A DNA stretch of 64,000 nucleotides from Maioricimonas rarisocia (GCF_007747795.1 NZ_CP036275.1:4704001-4768000), one strand, 5' to 3'. Positions 16,989-32,400 are shown, numbered from the stretch's first letter. Translations and numbers: made by a program. The notes: a model not told the origin generated them from the letters alone.

Positions 16989-17452
16989 CGTCTGCGAGTC
17001 CTCGCCGCCCTGGACGGATACTGCGTTCCGAATCAATGCTGCGGACTACTGCAGCAGAATCCGACACGTCACCCCCTCCTCAGGAGCGTGTTGTCGACGG
17101 TCGCTATCGACTAATTCGGCCATTTGCGGCCCGCATATTCAGAATCATCCATGAATCCCGCGTAAACTGACATGCTCGACTCTTCCCACCTTGCCCGGGT
17201 TTCCTGTCCGGTAGAGTGAGATGGCGTCGATCGATTCAGACTGAAGGCGAAGCGCCGCGAGATGTCCGCCCGTCCCTCGGCGCCTCGGAACATGATCTGC
17301 AGCTGAACGCCCCCGATTGAATGTACGGATGGAAGGAACCCATCCGGATGTCGTTGACATGAGTCTTCGGTCCCCCGCCCGAAGACCTCCGGGACCGCCA
17401 CGACACCCCCCCCGTGTCGCCGCCGCCCGCCCGGAGCACGAAGGAACCGTCC
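16989..17452. promoter_or_regulatory. Divergent upstream region of the giant protein gene, with leader hairpin
   Basis: 464 bp between the secreted protein gene (-) and the giant gene (+). A TTGACA lies at 17354-17359, but no good -10 follows at the right distance. Just downstream is a perfect 8-bp inverted repeat with an 8-nt C-rich loop: GTCTTCGG at 17363-17370 and CCGAAGAC at 17379-17386. It lies about 70 nt before the start codon and would form a hairpin in the mRNA leader. No gene is supported in this stretch. Confidence 0.45.
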
Positions 17453-20400
17453 ATGGCGTCATGGTTTTCGCAACTGCGTCGTCCGCGCTCCCGCCCGGGG
17501 ACCGCCGCGACCAACGCAGGCCGATCCGACGATTTCGTCCAGCTCGAACTCGAGCGGCTGGAAGAACGCTGCGTCCTCGACGTGACCATCGGGATCACCG
17601 CCGGCGAGTTGGTCATTCAGGATGTGGTTCCCTCGGACGACGAAGTCGTTCTTCAGGTCGATGGCGGCGGCAACATCCAGGTGTTTGATGATGGCGTCTT
17701 GTTCGACACCTACTCGCCCGACGACATTACGACCGGGCGGATCACGATCGATCTGGGCGGCGGCGACGATCAGTTGACCTTGCCGGTCTTTCAGGACGAT
17801 GGGCAGAGCTTCACGATCACCGTCGACGGCGGGGACGGAACGGACACGATCAGTCTCGAGTCCAATGCCGGGACCGTCGGTTTCCTCCCCTCGCTGACCC
17901 TCACCGGCGAGCAGATCAATCTGGGGGGGGCACTCGGCAGCAGCTATGACACAGTGGGGCTTTCGCTGAACGGTGACGTCGTCCTCGGCGGCACCGTGTT
18001 CATCGACACCGGGACGGGCAATTTCCTGGCCTCCGGCACGCTGAGTGGGCAGGCCGGTACCGAGAACCTCGATGTCACCGCCGACGGGACAGCGACCTTC
18101 AGTGGTGCCGTCAGCATGCTGAACAACCTGATCGTAAACGCCGACGGGACGACGACGTTCAGCGATACGGTGACATTGTCCGGCGAACTGCAGACCGATA
18201 CCGACGGGGCGTCCGGATCGACAGTCGTGACGGCGGACGTGATGACCGGCGGTCAGCAGGTGTATGCCGATGCCGTCACACTGGCTGGGAACGTCACGTT
18301 CACGGGCGTGGATGGCGATGCCGACGGGGAGGGGGTGGAGTTCGCTTCGACTGTGGCGGGCGGGAACAACACGCTCACGATCAGCGGCGGTGGCTCGTTC
18401 GGTGCTGCCGTCAGCGGCGTCACGACGTTCAGTGCGGATACGATCGACACGGAGTCCACGCTGGCCGCGTCGGCGGTGTCGGTCACGGGTGCGGCCGAGA
18501 TCGGCAGCAACGTGACGACGACCGGTCAGCAGACGTACGGCGGAGCCGTGACGCTGACAGGCGATGCGACCCTCGACAGTTCGTCCGGTGGCGGCGACAT
18601 CCAGTTCGCCAGCGACGTCTCGGGGAACGTCCTGCTGACGATCATCGCCGGGGCCGGCGACGTCGACTTCAACGCCACGGTCGGTTTCGTGACGCCCCTC
18701 TCGGGGCTCTCGGTGAGCGCCGCCAATGTCGACTTCGAAGGACCGGTCGCAATCGACGACCAGGGATTGCTTGTCACGTCGACGGCGTCGACCGACGTGC
18801 GCGGCTCGATTACCACCACGAACGGCGGCACGGTGCAGTTCGCCAACGGCGGTCAGCTGCTGCTGGTGGATGCGGTGTCGATCACTGCCGACGGCGCGGT
18901 GACGCAGACCGGTGCGGGAACCGTCCAGACCGGGGCCGACATCACGACGACCGGCGATCTGGTCTCGTTCGCTTCGGCAGTCACACTCACGGATACGCTG
19001 CAGGTCTCGACCGGGGCCGGGGCCGGAAACGTCACGTTCAGCGGCGCGGTCAGCGGAGCTGAGCAGCTGACGGTCCTGGCCGGGACGGGGAATATCACGT
19101 TCGGCAGCACAGTCGGGGTGGGGACGGCACTCGCCGGCCTGACGGTCACCTCGGCCGGCAACCTCGACTTCGACGGGGCGGTCACCCTCAGCGGTGCACT
19201 GCTGCAGTCGGCGGGGACCGGGACGACGACGATCAGCGGTGCATTGTCTGCCGGGAGCGTGACGCTCACCACCGCCGACATCGACGTCCTCGCGGACGTG
19301 ACGGCGACATCGGGGAACATCACCCTCACCGGAGACGGTTCGACGACCCTGCTGGCCGCCGACATGACGACGTCCGGCGGTGACATCACGATCAACGACA
19401 GCGTACTGGTCTCCGGGATGCGCACGCTCGACAGCGGCAACGGCCAGACCGCCGGGACGGCGGGCGCGATTCAGATCACCGGGGCGGTCGGCTCGGTCGA
19501 CGCGATGGGCGACACGCTGACGCTGGATGCTCGGGGGGCGACGACGGACGGCAGCGTCCAGTTGGACGGGGACGTCGGAAACCCCTCCGACACGATCGGC
19601 GGAGTCGCGGCCCAGCGGCTGAACGGCCTGACGGTCTTTAGCGACACAGCCAGTCTGGCGGGCGTGCAGCTGAGTGCAGGCGACCTGGCGGTGACGGCCA
19701 CCAGCATCACGCTCACCGGCGCGACCTATGAGACGCAGACCAGCGGATCCATCCAACTCAGCGGCACCGCAACGGTCACAGCAGCAAGTACGGCCCTGAC
19801 GTCGGCGGGACAGGTTTCGTTCGGCTCGGGATTGCAGGGGGCGGTTGGGACGGAAAACGTGACGGTCACCGCGGCAACGACAGCGACGTTCTCCGGTGCG
19901 GTCGGCACGCTCAACGACCTGACGGTGAACGCCGACGGCACGACAACGTTCAGTACGACCGTGACGCTCGCCGGTGATCTGCAGACGGATACCGACGGGG
20001 CGTCCGGGACGACGGTGGTGACGGACGACGTGAACACCGGCGGCCAGCAGCAGTACGCCGATGCCGTCACGCTGGCAGGCAACATCACGTTCACCGGCGT
20101 GGACGGTGATGCCGACGGTGAGGGGGTGGAATTCGCCTCGACGGTCGTCGGCGGCGGCAACACGCTCAGCATCTCGGGTGGTGGCTCATTCGCGGCGGCC
20201 GTCAGCGGCGTGACGACGTTCACAGCGGACACGATTGATACGGAGTCGACGCTCGATGCCTCGACGGTCTCGGTCACCGGAGCCGCGGATGTCGGCGGCG
20301 ATGTCACCACGACCGGTCAGCAGGCCTGGGGTGGCGCGGTGACGCTCACGGCCGGCGTCATCTTCTCGGGTGTCGACACGGATGCCGACGGCGAGGGCGT

Positions 20401-23400
20401 CGAGTTCGGCTCGACGGTCGCCGGGGGCGGCAACACGCTGACCATTTCGGGCGGTGGCTCGTTCGCAGCGGCCGTCAGCGGCGTCAGTGCCTTCACGGCA
20501 GACACGATCGATACGGAGTCCACGCTGGCGGCGACGACGGTGTCGGTCACCGGTGCGGCCGAGATCGGTGGGGACATCACCTCGACCGGACAGCAGGCCT
20601 GGGGCGGCGCCGTCACCCTGACGTCGGGCGTGATCTTCACGGGCGTCGATACGGACGCGGACGGCGAGGGGGTGGAGTTCAGTTCGACCGTGGCCGGCGG
20701 CGGGAACGCGCTCACGGTCGCGGGGGGTGGCTCATTCGCGGCGGCGGTCAGCGGCGTCACGACGTTCACAGCGGACACGATCGATACGGAGTCCACGCTG
20801 GCGGCAGCGACGGTCAACGTCACCGGTGCGGCGGATGTCGGCGGGGACATTACCACGACGGGACAGCAGTCATACGGCGGTGTGGTAACGCTGACGACGA
20901 ACGTTCTGTTCACCGGTGTTGACACGGATGCGGACGGCGAGGGCGTCGAGTTCGCCTCAACGGTCGCGGGTAGCGGGAACGCACTCACCGTTTCGGGCGG
21001 TGGCTCGTTCGCAGCGGCGGTTAGCGGCGTCAGTGCCTTGACGGCAGACACGATCGATACGGAGTCCACGCTGGCGGCGACGACGGTGTCGGTCACCGGT
21101 GCGGCGGATGTCGGCGAAGATGTCACGACGACCGGACAGCAGGCATGGGGCGGCGCGGTCACCCTGACGTCGGGCGTGATCTTCACGGGCGTCGATACGG
21201 ACGCGGACGGCGAGGGGGTGGAGTTCAGTTCGACAGTGGCGGGAGGCAGCAACACGCTCAGCATCTCGGGTGGTGGCTCATTCGCGGCGGCGGTCAGCGG
21301 CGTCACGACGTTCACGGCGGACACGATCGATACGGAGTCCACGCTGGCGGCGACGACGGTCAACGTCACCGGTGCGGCGGATGTCGGCGGCGATGTCACG
21401 ACGACCGGTCAGCAGGCCTGGGGCGGTGCGGTGACGCTGACGACGAACGTTCAGTTCACCGGCATCGATACGGATGCCGACGGCGAGGGGGTCGAGTTCG
21501 GCGGAGCGGTTGCGGGGGGTAGCAACACGCTGACCATCAGCGGTGGCGGCTCGTTTGCGGCGGCGATCAGCGGGGTGACGACGTTCAGTGCGGACAGCAT
21601 CGATACCGAATCCACGCTCACGGCCAGCACCGTTTCGGTGACCGGAGCGGCCGAGATCGGCAGCGATGTGACGACGACCGGTCAGCAGTCATACGGCGGC
21701 GCGGTGACGTTGACGACGAACGTCCTGTTCACCGGTGTCGACACGGATGCGGACGGCGAGGGTGTCGAGTTCGGCTCGACGGTCGCCGGGGGCGGCAACA
21801 CGCTGACCATCTCGGGCGGTGGCTCATTCGGCGGGGCCTTGAGCGGTGTCACGACGTTCAGTGCGGACAGCATCGATACCGAATCCTCGCTGTCAGCGAC
21901 CACGGTAAACGTCACGGGCGTCTCCGAGATCGGCAGCAACGTGACGACAACCGGTCAGCAGTCCTGGGGTGGTGCGGTCACACTGACAGGCGATGCGACC
22001 CTCGACAGCTCGGCCGGTAACGCGAACGTGCAGTTCTCGGGCGACGTCTCGGGGGACTTCCTGCTGACGGTCACGGCGGGGGCCGGGGACGTCGACTTCG
22101 AGAGCACCGTCGGCAATGTCACGCCGCTGTCGGGGCTCTCGGTTGGTGCCGCCAATGTCGACTTTGAAGGAGCGGTCGCAATCGACGACCAGGGGCTGGT
22201 GGTGACCAGCACGGCGACGACCGATGTGCGGGGCTCGATCGCGACGACCAACAGCGGCACGGTGCAGTTCGCCAATGGCGGTCAGCTGCTGCTGGTGGAT
22301 GCGGTCTCGATCACTGCCGACGGTGCGGTGACGCAGACCGGTGCGGGAACCGTCCAGACCGGGGCCGACATCACGACGACCGGCGATGTGGTCTCGTTTG
22401 CCGCGGCGATGACGCTGACCGACACGCTGCAGGTCTCGACCGGTGCGGGGACCGGCAACGTGACATTCAGCGGCGCGGTCAGCGGAGCGGAGCAGCTGAC
22501 GGTCCTGGCCGGGACGGGGAATATCACGTTCGGCAGCACAGTCGGGGCCGGGACGGCACTGACCGGCCTGACGGTCACCTCGGCCGGGAATGTCGACTTC
22601 GACGGCGCGGTCACGGTCACCGGGGCCGTGCTGCAGTCGGCGGGAACGGGGACGACGACGATCAGCGGCGTGATGTCTGCCGGGAGTGTGACGCTCACCA
22701 CCGCCGACATCGATGTCCTGGCGGCAGTCACCGCGACGTCGGGGAACATCACCCTCACCGGAGACGGATCGACGACACTGCTGGCCGCCGACATGACGAC
22801 GTCCGGCGGAGACATCACGATCAACGACAGCGTGCTGGTCTCCGGAGCCCGCACGCTGGACAGCGGCAACGGCCAGACGGCCGGGACGGCGGGCGCGATT
22901 CAGATCACCGGTGCGGTTGGCTCGGTCGACGCGACGGGGGACACGCTGACGCTCGATGCCCGGGGAGCGGCGACGAACGGATCGGTCCAGCTGGTTGGGG
23001 ACGTGGGGAACCCTTCCGACACGATCGACGGCAGCGCGGCCCAGCGGCTGAACGGCCTGACGGTCTTCGGCAGCACGGCGACGCTGGCGGGTGTGCAGTT
23101 GAGCGGAGGTGACCTGGCGGTGACGGCTACCAGCATCGCGCTCACCGGGGCAACCTACGAGACGCAGACGAGTGGGGACGTCAGCCTGACCGGTCCCGTG
23201 ACGGTCTCGGCCGCCAACGCGGCCCTGACGTCGGCCGGACTCGTTTCGTTCAGCTCGACGCTGCAGGGTTCGGCCGGGACAGAGAACGTGACGGTCACCG
23301 CGGCAACGACCGCGACGTTCAGCGGTACGGTCAGCATGCTCAACGACCTGACGGTGAACGCCGACGGCACGACAACGTTCAGCAATACGGTGACGCTCGC

Positions 23401-26400
23401 TGGTGATCTGCAGACCGATACCGACGGGGCGTCCGGGACGACGGTGGTGACGGCCGACGTGAACACCGGCGGCCAGCAGGTGTACGGCGATGCCGTCACG
23501 CTGGCAGGCAACATCACGTTCACCGGTGTGGATGGGGATGCGGACGGCGAGGGAGTCGAGTTCGGCAACAGCGTGGCCGGGGGCGGCAACACGCTGACCA
23601 TTTCGGGTGGCGGCTCGTTCGGCGGGGCCGTCAGCGGCGTGACGACGTTCAGTGCCGACAGCATCGATACGGAATCCACGCTCACGGCCAGCACCGTTTC
23701 GGTGACCGGAGCCGCGGAGATCGGCGGCGACGTGACGACGACCGGCCAGCAGGCGTACGGCGGGGCGGTGACACTTACGGCCGATGTGATCTTCACCGGC
23801 GTCGATACGGATGCGGACGGCGAAGGAATCGAGTTCACCTCGACCGTCGCCGGTGGCGGCAACGCCCTCACTGTTTCTGGCGGCGGTTCGTTCGCAGCGG
23901 CTGTGAGCGGTGTCGGTGCGTTCACGGCAGACACGATCGATACGGAGTCCACGCTGGCGGCGTCGACGGTGTCGGTCACCGGTGCGGCCGAGATCGGTGG
24001 GGACATCACCACGACCGGTCAACAGGCGTGGGACGGTGCCGTCACGCTCACGGCGGGGGTGATCTTCACTGGCGTCGATACGGACGCGGACGGCGAGGGG
24101 GTGGAGTTCGCGTCGACGGTCGCCGGCGGCGGCAACACGCTCAGCATCTCGGGTGGTGGCTCATTCGCGGCGGCGGTCAGCGGCGTGACGACGTTTACAG
24201 CGGACGCCATTGATACGGAGTCAACGCTCTCGGCGTCGACCGTCTCGATCACCGGTGCGGCCGAGATTGGTGGGGACGTGACGACGACCGGCGAGCAGTC
24301 CTGGGGTGGCGCGGTGACGCTGACGGCCGGCGTGATCTTCACTGGTGTCGACACGGATGCGGACGGCGAGGGCGTCGAGTTCGGTTCGACCGTCGCCGGC
24401 GGGGGCAACACGCTGACCATTTCGGGCGGTGGCTCGTTCAGTGCTGCCGTCAGCGGGGTGACGACGTTCATTGCGGATACGATCGACACCGAGTCCTCGC
24501 TGTCAGCGACCACCGTCAACGTCACGGGCGTCTCCGAGATCGGCGGGGACGTGACGACGACCGGCGAGCAGGCCTGGAACGGTGCGGTCTCACTGACCGC
24601 TGGCGTGATCTTCACGGGCGTCGATACGGACGCGGACGGCGAGGGGGTGGAGTTCAGTTCGACCGTGGCCGGCGGCAGCAACACGCTCACGGTCGCGGGG
24701 GGTGGCTCATTCGCGGCGGCGGTCAGCGGCGTCACGACGTTCACGGCGGACACGATCGATACGGAGTCCACGCTGGCGGCGACGACGGTCAACGTCACCG
24801 GTGCGGCGGATGTCGGCGGCGATGTCACGACGACCGGTCAACAGGCCTGGGGTGGTGCGGTCACGCTCACGGCGGGGGGGATCTTCACCGGTGTCGATAC
24901 GGATGCCGACGGCGAGGGTGTCGAGTTCGGCGCGACGGTCGCCGGGGGGGGCAACACGCTGACAATCGTCGGCGGCGGTGCATTCGGCGGGGCGATCAGC
25001 GGGGTGACGACGTTCAGTGCGGACAGCATCGATACGGAATCGACGCTCGATGCCTCGACGGTCTCGGTCACGGGAGCCGCGGAAGTCGGCGGGGACGTGA
25101 CGACGACCGGTCAGCAGACGTACGGCGGCGGGGTGACACTGACCGGCAACGTTCAGTTTACCGGCGTGGATACGGATGCGGACGGCGAAGGAATCGAGTT
25201 CGCCTCAACGGTCGCGGGTGGCGGGAACGCGCTCACCATCTCGGGCGGCGGTTCGTTCGCAGGTGCCGTCAGCGGCGTGGCGGCATTCGTGGCCGACACG
25301 ATCGATACGGAGTCCACGCTGGCGGCGACGACGGTCAACGTCACTGGTGCGGCGGAGGTCGGCGGGGACGTCACCACGACCGGTCAACATGCCTGGGGTG
25401 GTGCGGTCACGCTCACGGCGGGGGTGATCTTTGCGGGCGTCGATACGGATGCGGACGGCGAGGGAGTGGAGTTCAGTTCGACCGTGGCCGGCGGCGGGAA
25501 CGCGTTGACCATCTCGGGCGGGGGCTCATTCGCGGCGGCGGTCAGCGGGGTGACGACGTTCACAGCCGACAGCATCGATACAGAGTCAACGCTCGATGCC
25601 TCGACGGTCTCGGTCACCGGCGCGGCGGAGATCGGCGGGGACGTCACCACGACGGGTCAGCAGTCATACGGCGGCGCGGTGACGCTGACGACGAACGTCC
25701 TGTTCACCGGTGTTGATACAGATGCCGACGGCGAGGGTGTCGAGTTCGGTTCGACCGTGGCCGGGGGCGGCAACACGCTGATGGTCGCGGGGGGTGGCTC
25801 ATTCGGCGGGGCAGTCAGCGGCGTCACGACGTTCAGTGCGGATACGATCGATACCGAATCCACGTTCACGGCCAGCACCGTTTCGGTAACCGGTGTCGCG
25901 GAAGTCGGCAGCAACGTGACGACGACCGGTCAGCAGACGTACGGCGGAGCCGTGACGCTGACAGGCGATGCGACCCTCGACAGCTCGGCCGGAAACGCGA
26001 ACGTGCAGTTCTCCGGCGACGTCTCGGGGGACTTCCTGCTGACGGTCACGGCGGGGGCCGGGGACGTCGACTTCGAGAGCACCGTCGGCAACGTCACGCC
26101 GCTGTCGGGGCTCTCGGTTGGTGCCGCCAATGTCGACTTTGAAGGAGCGGTCGCGGTCGACGACCAGGGGCTGGTGGTGACCAGCACGGCTTCGACCGAG
26201 GTGCGGGGCTCGATCGCGACGACCAACAGCGGCACGGTGCAGTTCGCCAATGGCGGTCAGCTGCTGCTGGTGGATGCGGTCTCGATCACTGCCGACGGTG
26301 CGGTGACGCAGACCGGTGCGGGAACCGTCCAGACCGGGGCCGACATCACGACGACCGGCGATGTGGTCTCGTTTGCCGCGGCGATGACGCTGACCGACAC

Positions 26401-29400
26401 GCTGCAGGTCTCGACCGGTGCGGGTGCGGGGAACGTGACATTCAGCGGGGCGGTCAGCGGAGCTGAGCAACTGACGGTCCTGGCTGGGGCGGGGAACGTC
26501 ACGTTCTCGAGCACCGTGGGGGCCGGGACGGCACTGACCGGCCTGACGGTCACCTCGGCCGGGAATGTCGACTTCGACGGCACTGTTATGGTGAGCGGTG
26601 CCGTGCTGCAGTCGGCGGGAACCGGGACAACGACGATCAGTGGGGCCATGTCTGCCGGGAGTGTGACGCTCACCACCGCCGACATCGATGTCCTGGCGGA
26701 TGTCACCGCGACGTCGGGGAACATCACCCTCACCGGCGACGGATCGACGACACTGCTGGCGGCCGACATGACGACGTCCGGCGGAGACATCACGATCAAC
26801 GACAGCGTGCTGGTCTCGGGGGCCCGCACGCTGGACAGCGGCAACGGCCAGACGGCCGGGACGGCGGGCGCGATTCAGATCACCGGTGCGGTTGGCTCGG
26901 TCGACGCGACGGGGGACACGCTGACGCTCGATGCCCGGGGAGCAGCGACGAACGGATCGGTCCAGCTGGTTGGGGACGTGGGGAACCCGGCCGACACGAT
27001 CGACGGCAGCGCGGCCCAGCGGCTGAACGGTCTGACGGTCTTCGGCAGTACGGCGACGCTGGCGGGCGTGCAGTTGAACGCAGGCGACCTGGCGGTGACG
27101 GCCACCGGAATCACACTCACCGGGGCAACCTACGAAACGCAGACGAGCGGGGACGTCAGCCTGACCGGTCCCGTGACGGTCTCGGCCGCCAGTGCCGCCA
27201 TCAGTTCGGCCGGACTCGTTTCGTTCAGCTCGACCCTGCAGGGGTCGGCCGGGACAGAGAACCTGACGGTCACCGCGGCAACGACCGCGACGTTCAGCGG
27301 TACGGTCAGCATGCTCAACGATCTGACGGTGAACGCCGACGGCACGACAACGTTCAGTACGACCGTGACGCTCGCCGGTGATCTGCAGACCGATACCGAC
27401 GGGGCGTCCGGGACGACGGTGGTGACGGCCGACGTGAACACCGGTGGCCAGCAGGTTTACGCCGACGCGGTGACGCTGGCCGGAGATATCACGTTCACCG
27501 GCGTGGATACCGATGCGGACGGCGAGGGCGTCGAGTTCGGCAACAGCGTGGCCGGGGGCGGCAATACGCTGACCATTTCGGGTGGCGGCTCGTTCGGCGG
27601 GGCGGTCAGCGGGGTGACGACGTTCAGTGCCGACAGCATCGATACGGAATCCACGCTCACGGCCAGCACCGTTTCGGTGACCGGAGCCGCGGAAATCGGC
27701 GGGGACGTGACGACGACCGGTCAGCAGGCGTACGGCGGGGCGGTGACACTGACTGGCAACGTTCAGTTTACCGGCGTGGATACGGATGCGGACGGCGAAG
27801 GCGTCGAGTTCGCCTCGACCGTCGCCGGCGGCGGGAACGCCCTCACTGTTTCTGGCGGCGGTTCGTTCGCAGCGGCGGTGAGCGGTGTCGGTACCTTCAC
27901 GGCAGACACGATCGATACGGAATCCACGCTGGCGGCGACGACCGTCTCGGTCACTGGTGCGGCGGAGGTTGGCGGCGATGTCACCACGACGGGCCAGCAG
28001 GCCTGGGGCGGTGCGGTCACGCTCACGGCCGGCGTCATCTTCACGGGTGTCGACACGGACGCGGACGGCGAAGGAGTGGAGTTCAGTTCGACAGTGGCCG
28101 GGGGCGGCAACACGTTGACCATCGCCGGCGGCGGCTCGTTCGGGGCGGCGGTCAGCGGCGTGACGACGTTCACAGCCGACGCCATCGATACGGAGTCGAC
28201 GCTCGATGCCTCGACGGTCTCGGTCACCGGCGCGGCGGAAATCGGTGGGGACGTCACCACGACGGGACAGCAGGCATACGGCAGTGCGGTGACGCTGACG
28301 GCCGGCGTGATCTTCACTGGTGTCGACACGGATGCCGACGGCGAGGGTGTCGAGTTCGGCGGATCGGTTGCGGGCGGCGGCAACACGCTGACCATTTCGG
28401 GCGGTGGCTCGTTCGGCGGAGCAGTGAGCGGCGTCACGACGTTCACTGCGGACACGATCGATACGGAGTCCACTCTGGCGGCGGCGACGGTGTCGGTCAC
28501 CGGTGCGGCCGAGATCGGTGGGGACATCACCACGACGGGACAGCAGGCCTGGGGCGGCGCCGTCACCCTGACGTCGGGCGTGATCTTCACCGGCGTCGAT
28601 ACGGATGCCGACGGCGAGGGGGTGGAGTTCAGTTCGACAGTGGCCGGCGGCGGGAACGCGCTCACGGTCGCGGGGGGCGGCTCGTTCGCGGCGGCGGTCA
28701 GCGGCGTCACGACGTTCACGGCGGACACGATCGACACCGCATCGACGCTGGCGGCATCCACGGTCAACGTGACCGGAGCAGCGGAGATCGGCGGTAATGT
28801 CACGACGACTGGCGAGCAGTCCTGGGGCGGCGCGGTGACGCTGACCGGCAACGTCCAGTTCACCGGCGTGGATACGGACGCGGACGGCGAGGGGGTCGAG
28901 TTCGGCGCGACGGTCGCCGGGGGGGGCAACACGCTGACAATCGTCGGTGGCGGCTCGTTTGCGGCGGCGGTCAACGGCGTGACGACGTTCATTGCGGACA
29001 GCATCGATACGGAATCCACGCTCTCGGCCAGCACCGTTTCGGTGACCGGAGCCGCGGAGATTGGTGGGGACGTGATGACGACCGGCGAGCAGGTCTGGGG
29101 CGGTGCGGTGACGCTGGCCGGCAACGTCACATTCACCGGAGTAGACGGGGATGCCGACGGTGCGGGCGTCGATTTCAGTTCCACAGTGGCCGGGGGCGGC
29201 AATGACCTGACGATTGCCGGGGGCGGCTCATTCGTCGGGGCGGTCAGCGGCGTCGGCGCGTTCGTGGCAGATTCGATCATCACTGGTTCGACCCTGTCCG
29301 CTTCCAGTCTCATGGTCACCGGCACTTCTCAGATCGGTGGAGACGTCAGCACGACCGGGCAACAGGAATACGGCGGGCAGGTGACACTGACGGCGGACGT

Positions 29401-32400
29401 CGTGTTCACGGGAGTGGACACCGATGCGGACGGTGCCGGGGTTGAGTTCTCAGCCGTCGTCGATGGCGGAGGCAATGCCTTGACGGTCTCGGGCGGTGCC
29501 GCATTCACGATGGCGATCACCAATGTGTCGGCTCTCACGATCGATGGTCCGACGCTGATTTCATCCGATGTGACGACGACGGCCCAGCAGGTCTACACGG
29601 GAACTGTCATGCTCGCGGCTGATGTCGTCCTGACCGCCGTCGATACGGATGCGGACGGCGAAGGCGTCGAGTTTGGCGGAGCGGTGGTGGGAGGCGGACA
29701 TGCGCTGACGATCGCAGGGGGCGGTTCTTTCGCGGCGGGGGTGACCGGCGTAACGACATTCCTTGCGGACACCATCGACACCGAGTCGACGCTCGTTGCC
29801 ACGACCGTTTCGGTCACCGGTGTGGCGGAGATTGGTGGGGACATTACAACGACGGGACAGCAGTCATACGGCGGTGCGGTCTCGCTGACCGCTGGCGTGA
29901 TCTTCACGGGCGTCGACACGGATGCGGATGGCGAGGGTGTCGAGTTCGCGTCGACGGTCGCCGGCGGCGGGAACGCTCTCACAGTTTCTGGCGGCGGTTC
30001 GTTCGCGGGGGCTGTGAGCGGTGTCGGTTCCTTCACGGCGGACACGATCGATACGGAGTCCACGCTTGCGGCAACGACCGTTTCGGTCACGGGGGCAGCG
30101 GAGGTCGGCGGCGATGTGACGACGACCGGCGAGCAGTCCTGGGGCGGTGCGGTCTCACTGACCGCTGGCGTGATCTTCACGGGCGTGGATACGGATGCGG
30201 ACGGCGAGGGAGTCGAATTCGCGTCGATGGTCGCAGGTGGCGGAAACACGTTGACCATCGCCGGTGGCGGCTCGTTCGCGGCGGCGGTCAGCGGTGTCAC
30301 GACGTTCACGGCCGACGCAATCGACACCGAGTCAACGCTGTCTGTGGCGAGTGTGAATGTCGCTGGTGCCGCGGAGATTGGCGGCGATGTCACGTCGACC
30401 GGCCAGCAGTCCTGGGGCGGTGCGGTCATGCTCACAGCCGGCGTGATCTTCACGGGTGTCGACACGGATGCGGACGGCGAAGGGATCGAATTCGGCGGGA
30501 CGGTAGCGGGTGGCGGAAACTCGCTGACGATCGTCGGAGGTGGCTCGTTCGCCGGGGCGGTCAGCGGTGTCACGACGTTCACGGCGGATACGATCGATAC
30601 CGAATCCACGCTGGCCGCGTCGACGGTGTTGGTCTCTGGTGCGGCAGAGATCGGCGGCGATGTGACGACGACCGGCGAGCAGTCCTGGAATGGTGCGGTG
30701 ACGCTGACGGCTGGCGCGATCTTCACCGGCGTCGATACGGATGCCGACGGAGCGGGCGTCGACTTCAATGCCACGGTCAATGGAGGCGGCAATTCGCTGA
30801 CGGTCTCCGGGGGCGGGGCGTTCGCGGCGGCAGTCAGCGGCGTCGGAGCTTTCACCGCCGATACGGTCACAACGGCCTCCACCCTCAGCGCGTCGACAGT
30901 CTCGGTCACCGGTGCCGCCGCAATCGGCGGGGACGTCACCACAACCGGGCAGCAGTCATACGGCGGTGGCGTGACGCTTTCAGTGGATGTCGTGTTCACC
31001 GGCGTCGATACCGATGCGGACGGCGAAGGAGTGGAGTTCGGTTCGACGGTCGCCGGGGGGGGCAACACGCTGACGGTAGCGGGCGGTGGTTCCTTCGGCG
31101 GGGCGGTCAGCGGAGTCACGACGTTCACTGCCGACAGCATCGATACGGAATCCACGCTCACGGCCAGCACCGTCTCGGTGACTGGAGCCGCGGAGATCGG
31201 CGGCGATGTCAGTACGACCGGTCAGCAGGCGTACGGCGGCGCGGTGACACTGACCGGCAACGTCCAGTTCACCGGCGTGGATACGGATGCGGACGGCGAG
31301 GGCGTCGAGTTCGCGTCGACCGTCGCCGGTGGCGGGAACGCTCTCACAGTTTCTGGCGGCGGTTCGTTCGCAGCGGCGGTCAGCGGTGTCGGTGGCTTCA
31401 CGGCAGACACGATCGATACGGAGTCCACGCTGGCGGCGACGACGGTTATCGTCACTGGTGCGGCGGAAATGGGCGGGGATGTCACCACGACTGGTCAGCA
31501 GGCCTGGGGCGGTGCGGTCACGCTGACGGCCGGCGTCATCTTCACGGGTGTGGATACGGATGCGGACGGCGAGGGGGTGGAGTTCGCTTCAACCGTGGCC
31601 GGCGGCGGGAACGCGCTGACCATCTCGGGGGGCGGTTCGTTTGCGGCGGCGCTCAGCGGGGTGACGACGTTCACAGCCGACAGCATCGATACGGAGTCGA
31701 CGCTCGATGCTTCGACGGTCTCGGTCACCGGCGCGGCCGAGATCGGCGGGGACGTGACGACGACCGGCGAGCAGTCCTGGGGTGGCGCGGTGACGCTCAC
31801 GGCCGGCGTGATCTTCACTGGTGTCGACACGGATGCCGACGGCGAGGGCGTCGAGTTCGGCTCGACGGTCGCCGGGGGCGGCAACACGCTGACGGTCGCG
31901 GGCGGTGGCTCGTTCAGTGCTGCCGTCAGCGGGGTGACGACGTTCAGTGCGGATACGATCGACACCGAGTCCTCGCTGTCAGCGACCACGGTCAACGTCA
32001 CGGGCGTCTCCGAGATCGGCGGGGACGTGACGACGACCGGCGAGCAATCCTGGAATGGTGCGGTCTCACTGACCGCTGGCGTGATGTTCGCGGGCGTCGA
32101 TACGGATGCGGACGGCGAGGGCGTCGACTTCAATTCCACCGTCAATGGAGGTGGCAATTCGCTGACGGTCTCCGGCGGGGGCGCGTTCGCCGGTGCAGTC
32201 AGTGGCGTCACGTCGTTCACGGCGGACACGATCGATACCGAATCCACGCTGGCGGCAACGACGGTCAACGTCTCCGGTGCGGCGGAGATCGGCGGTAATG
32301 TCACCACGACCGGTCAGCAGTCGTTTGGCGGTGCGGTCACACTCTCGACAGGCGTCATCTTCACCGGTGTCGATACGGATGCGGACGGCGAGGGAGTGGA

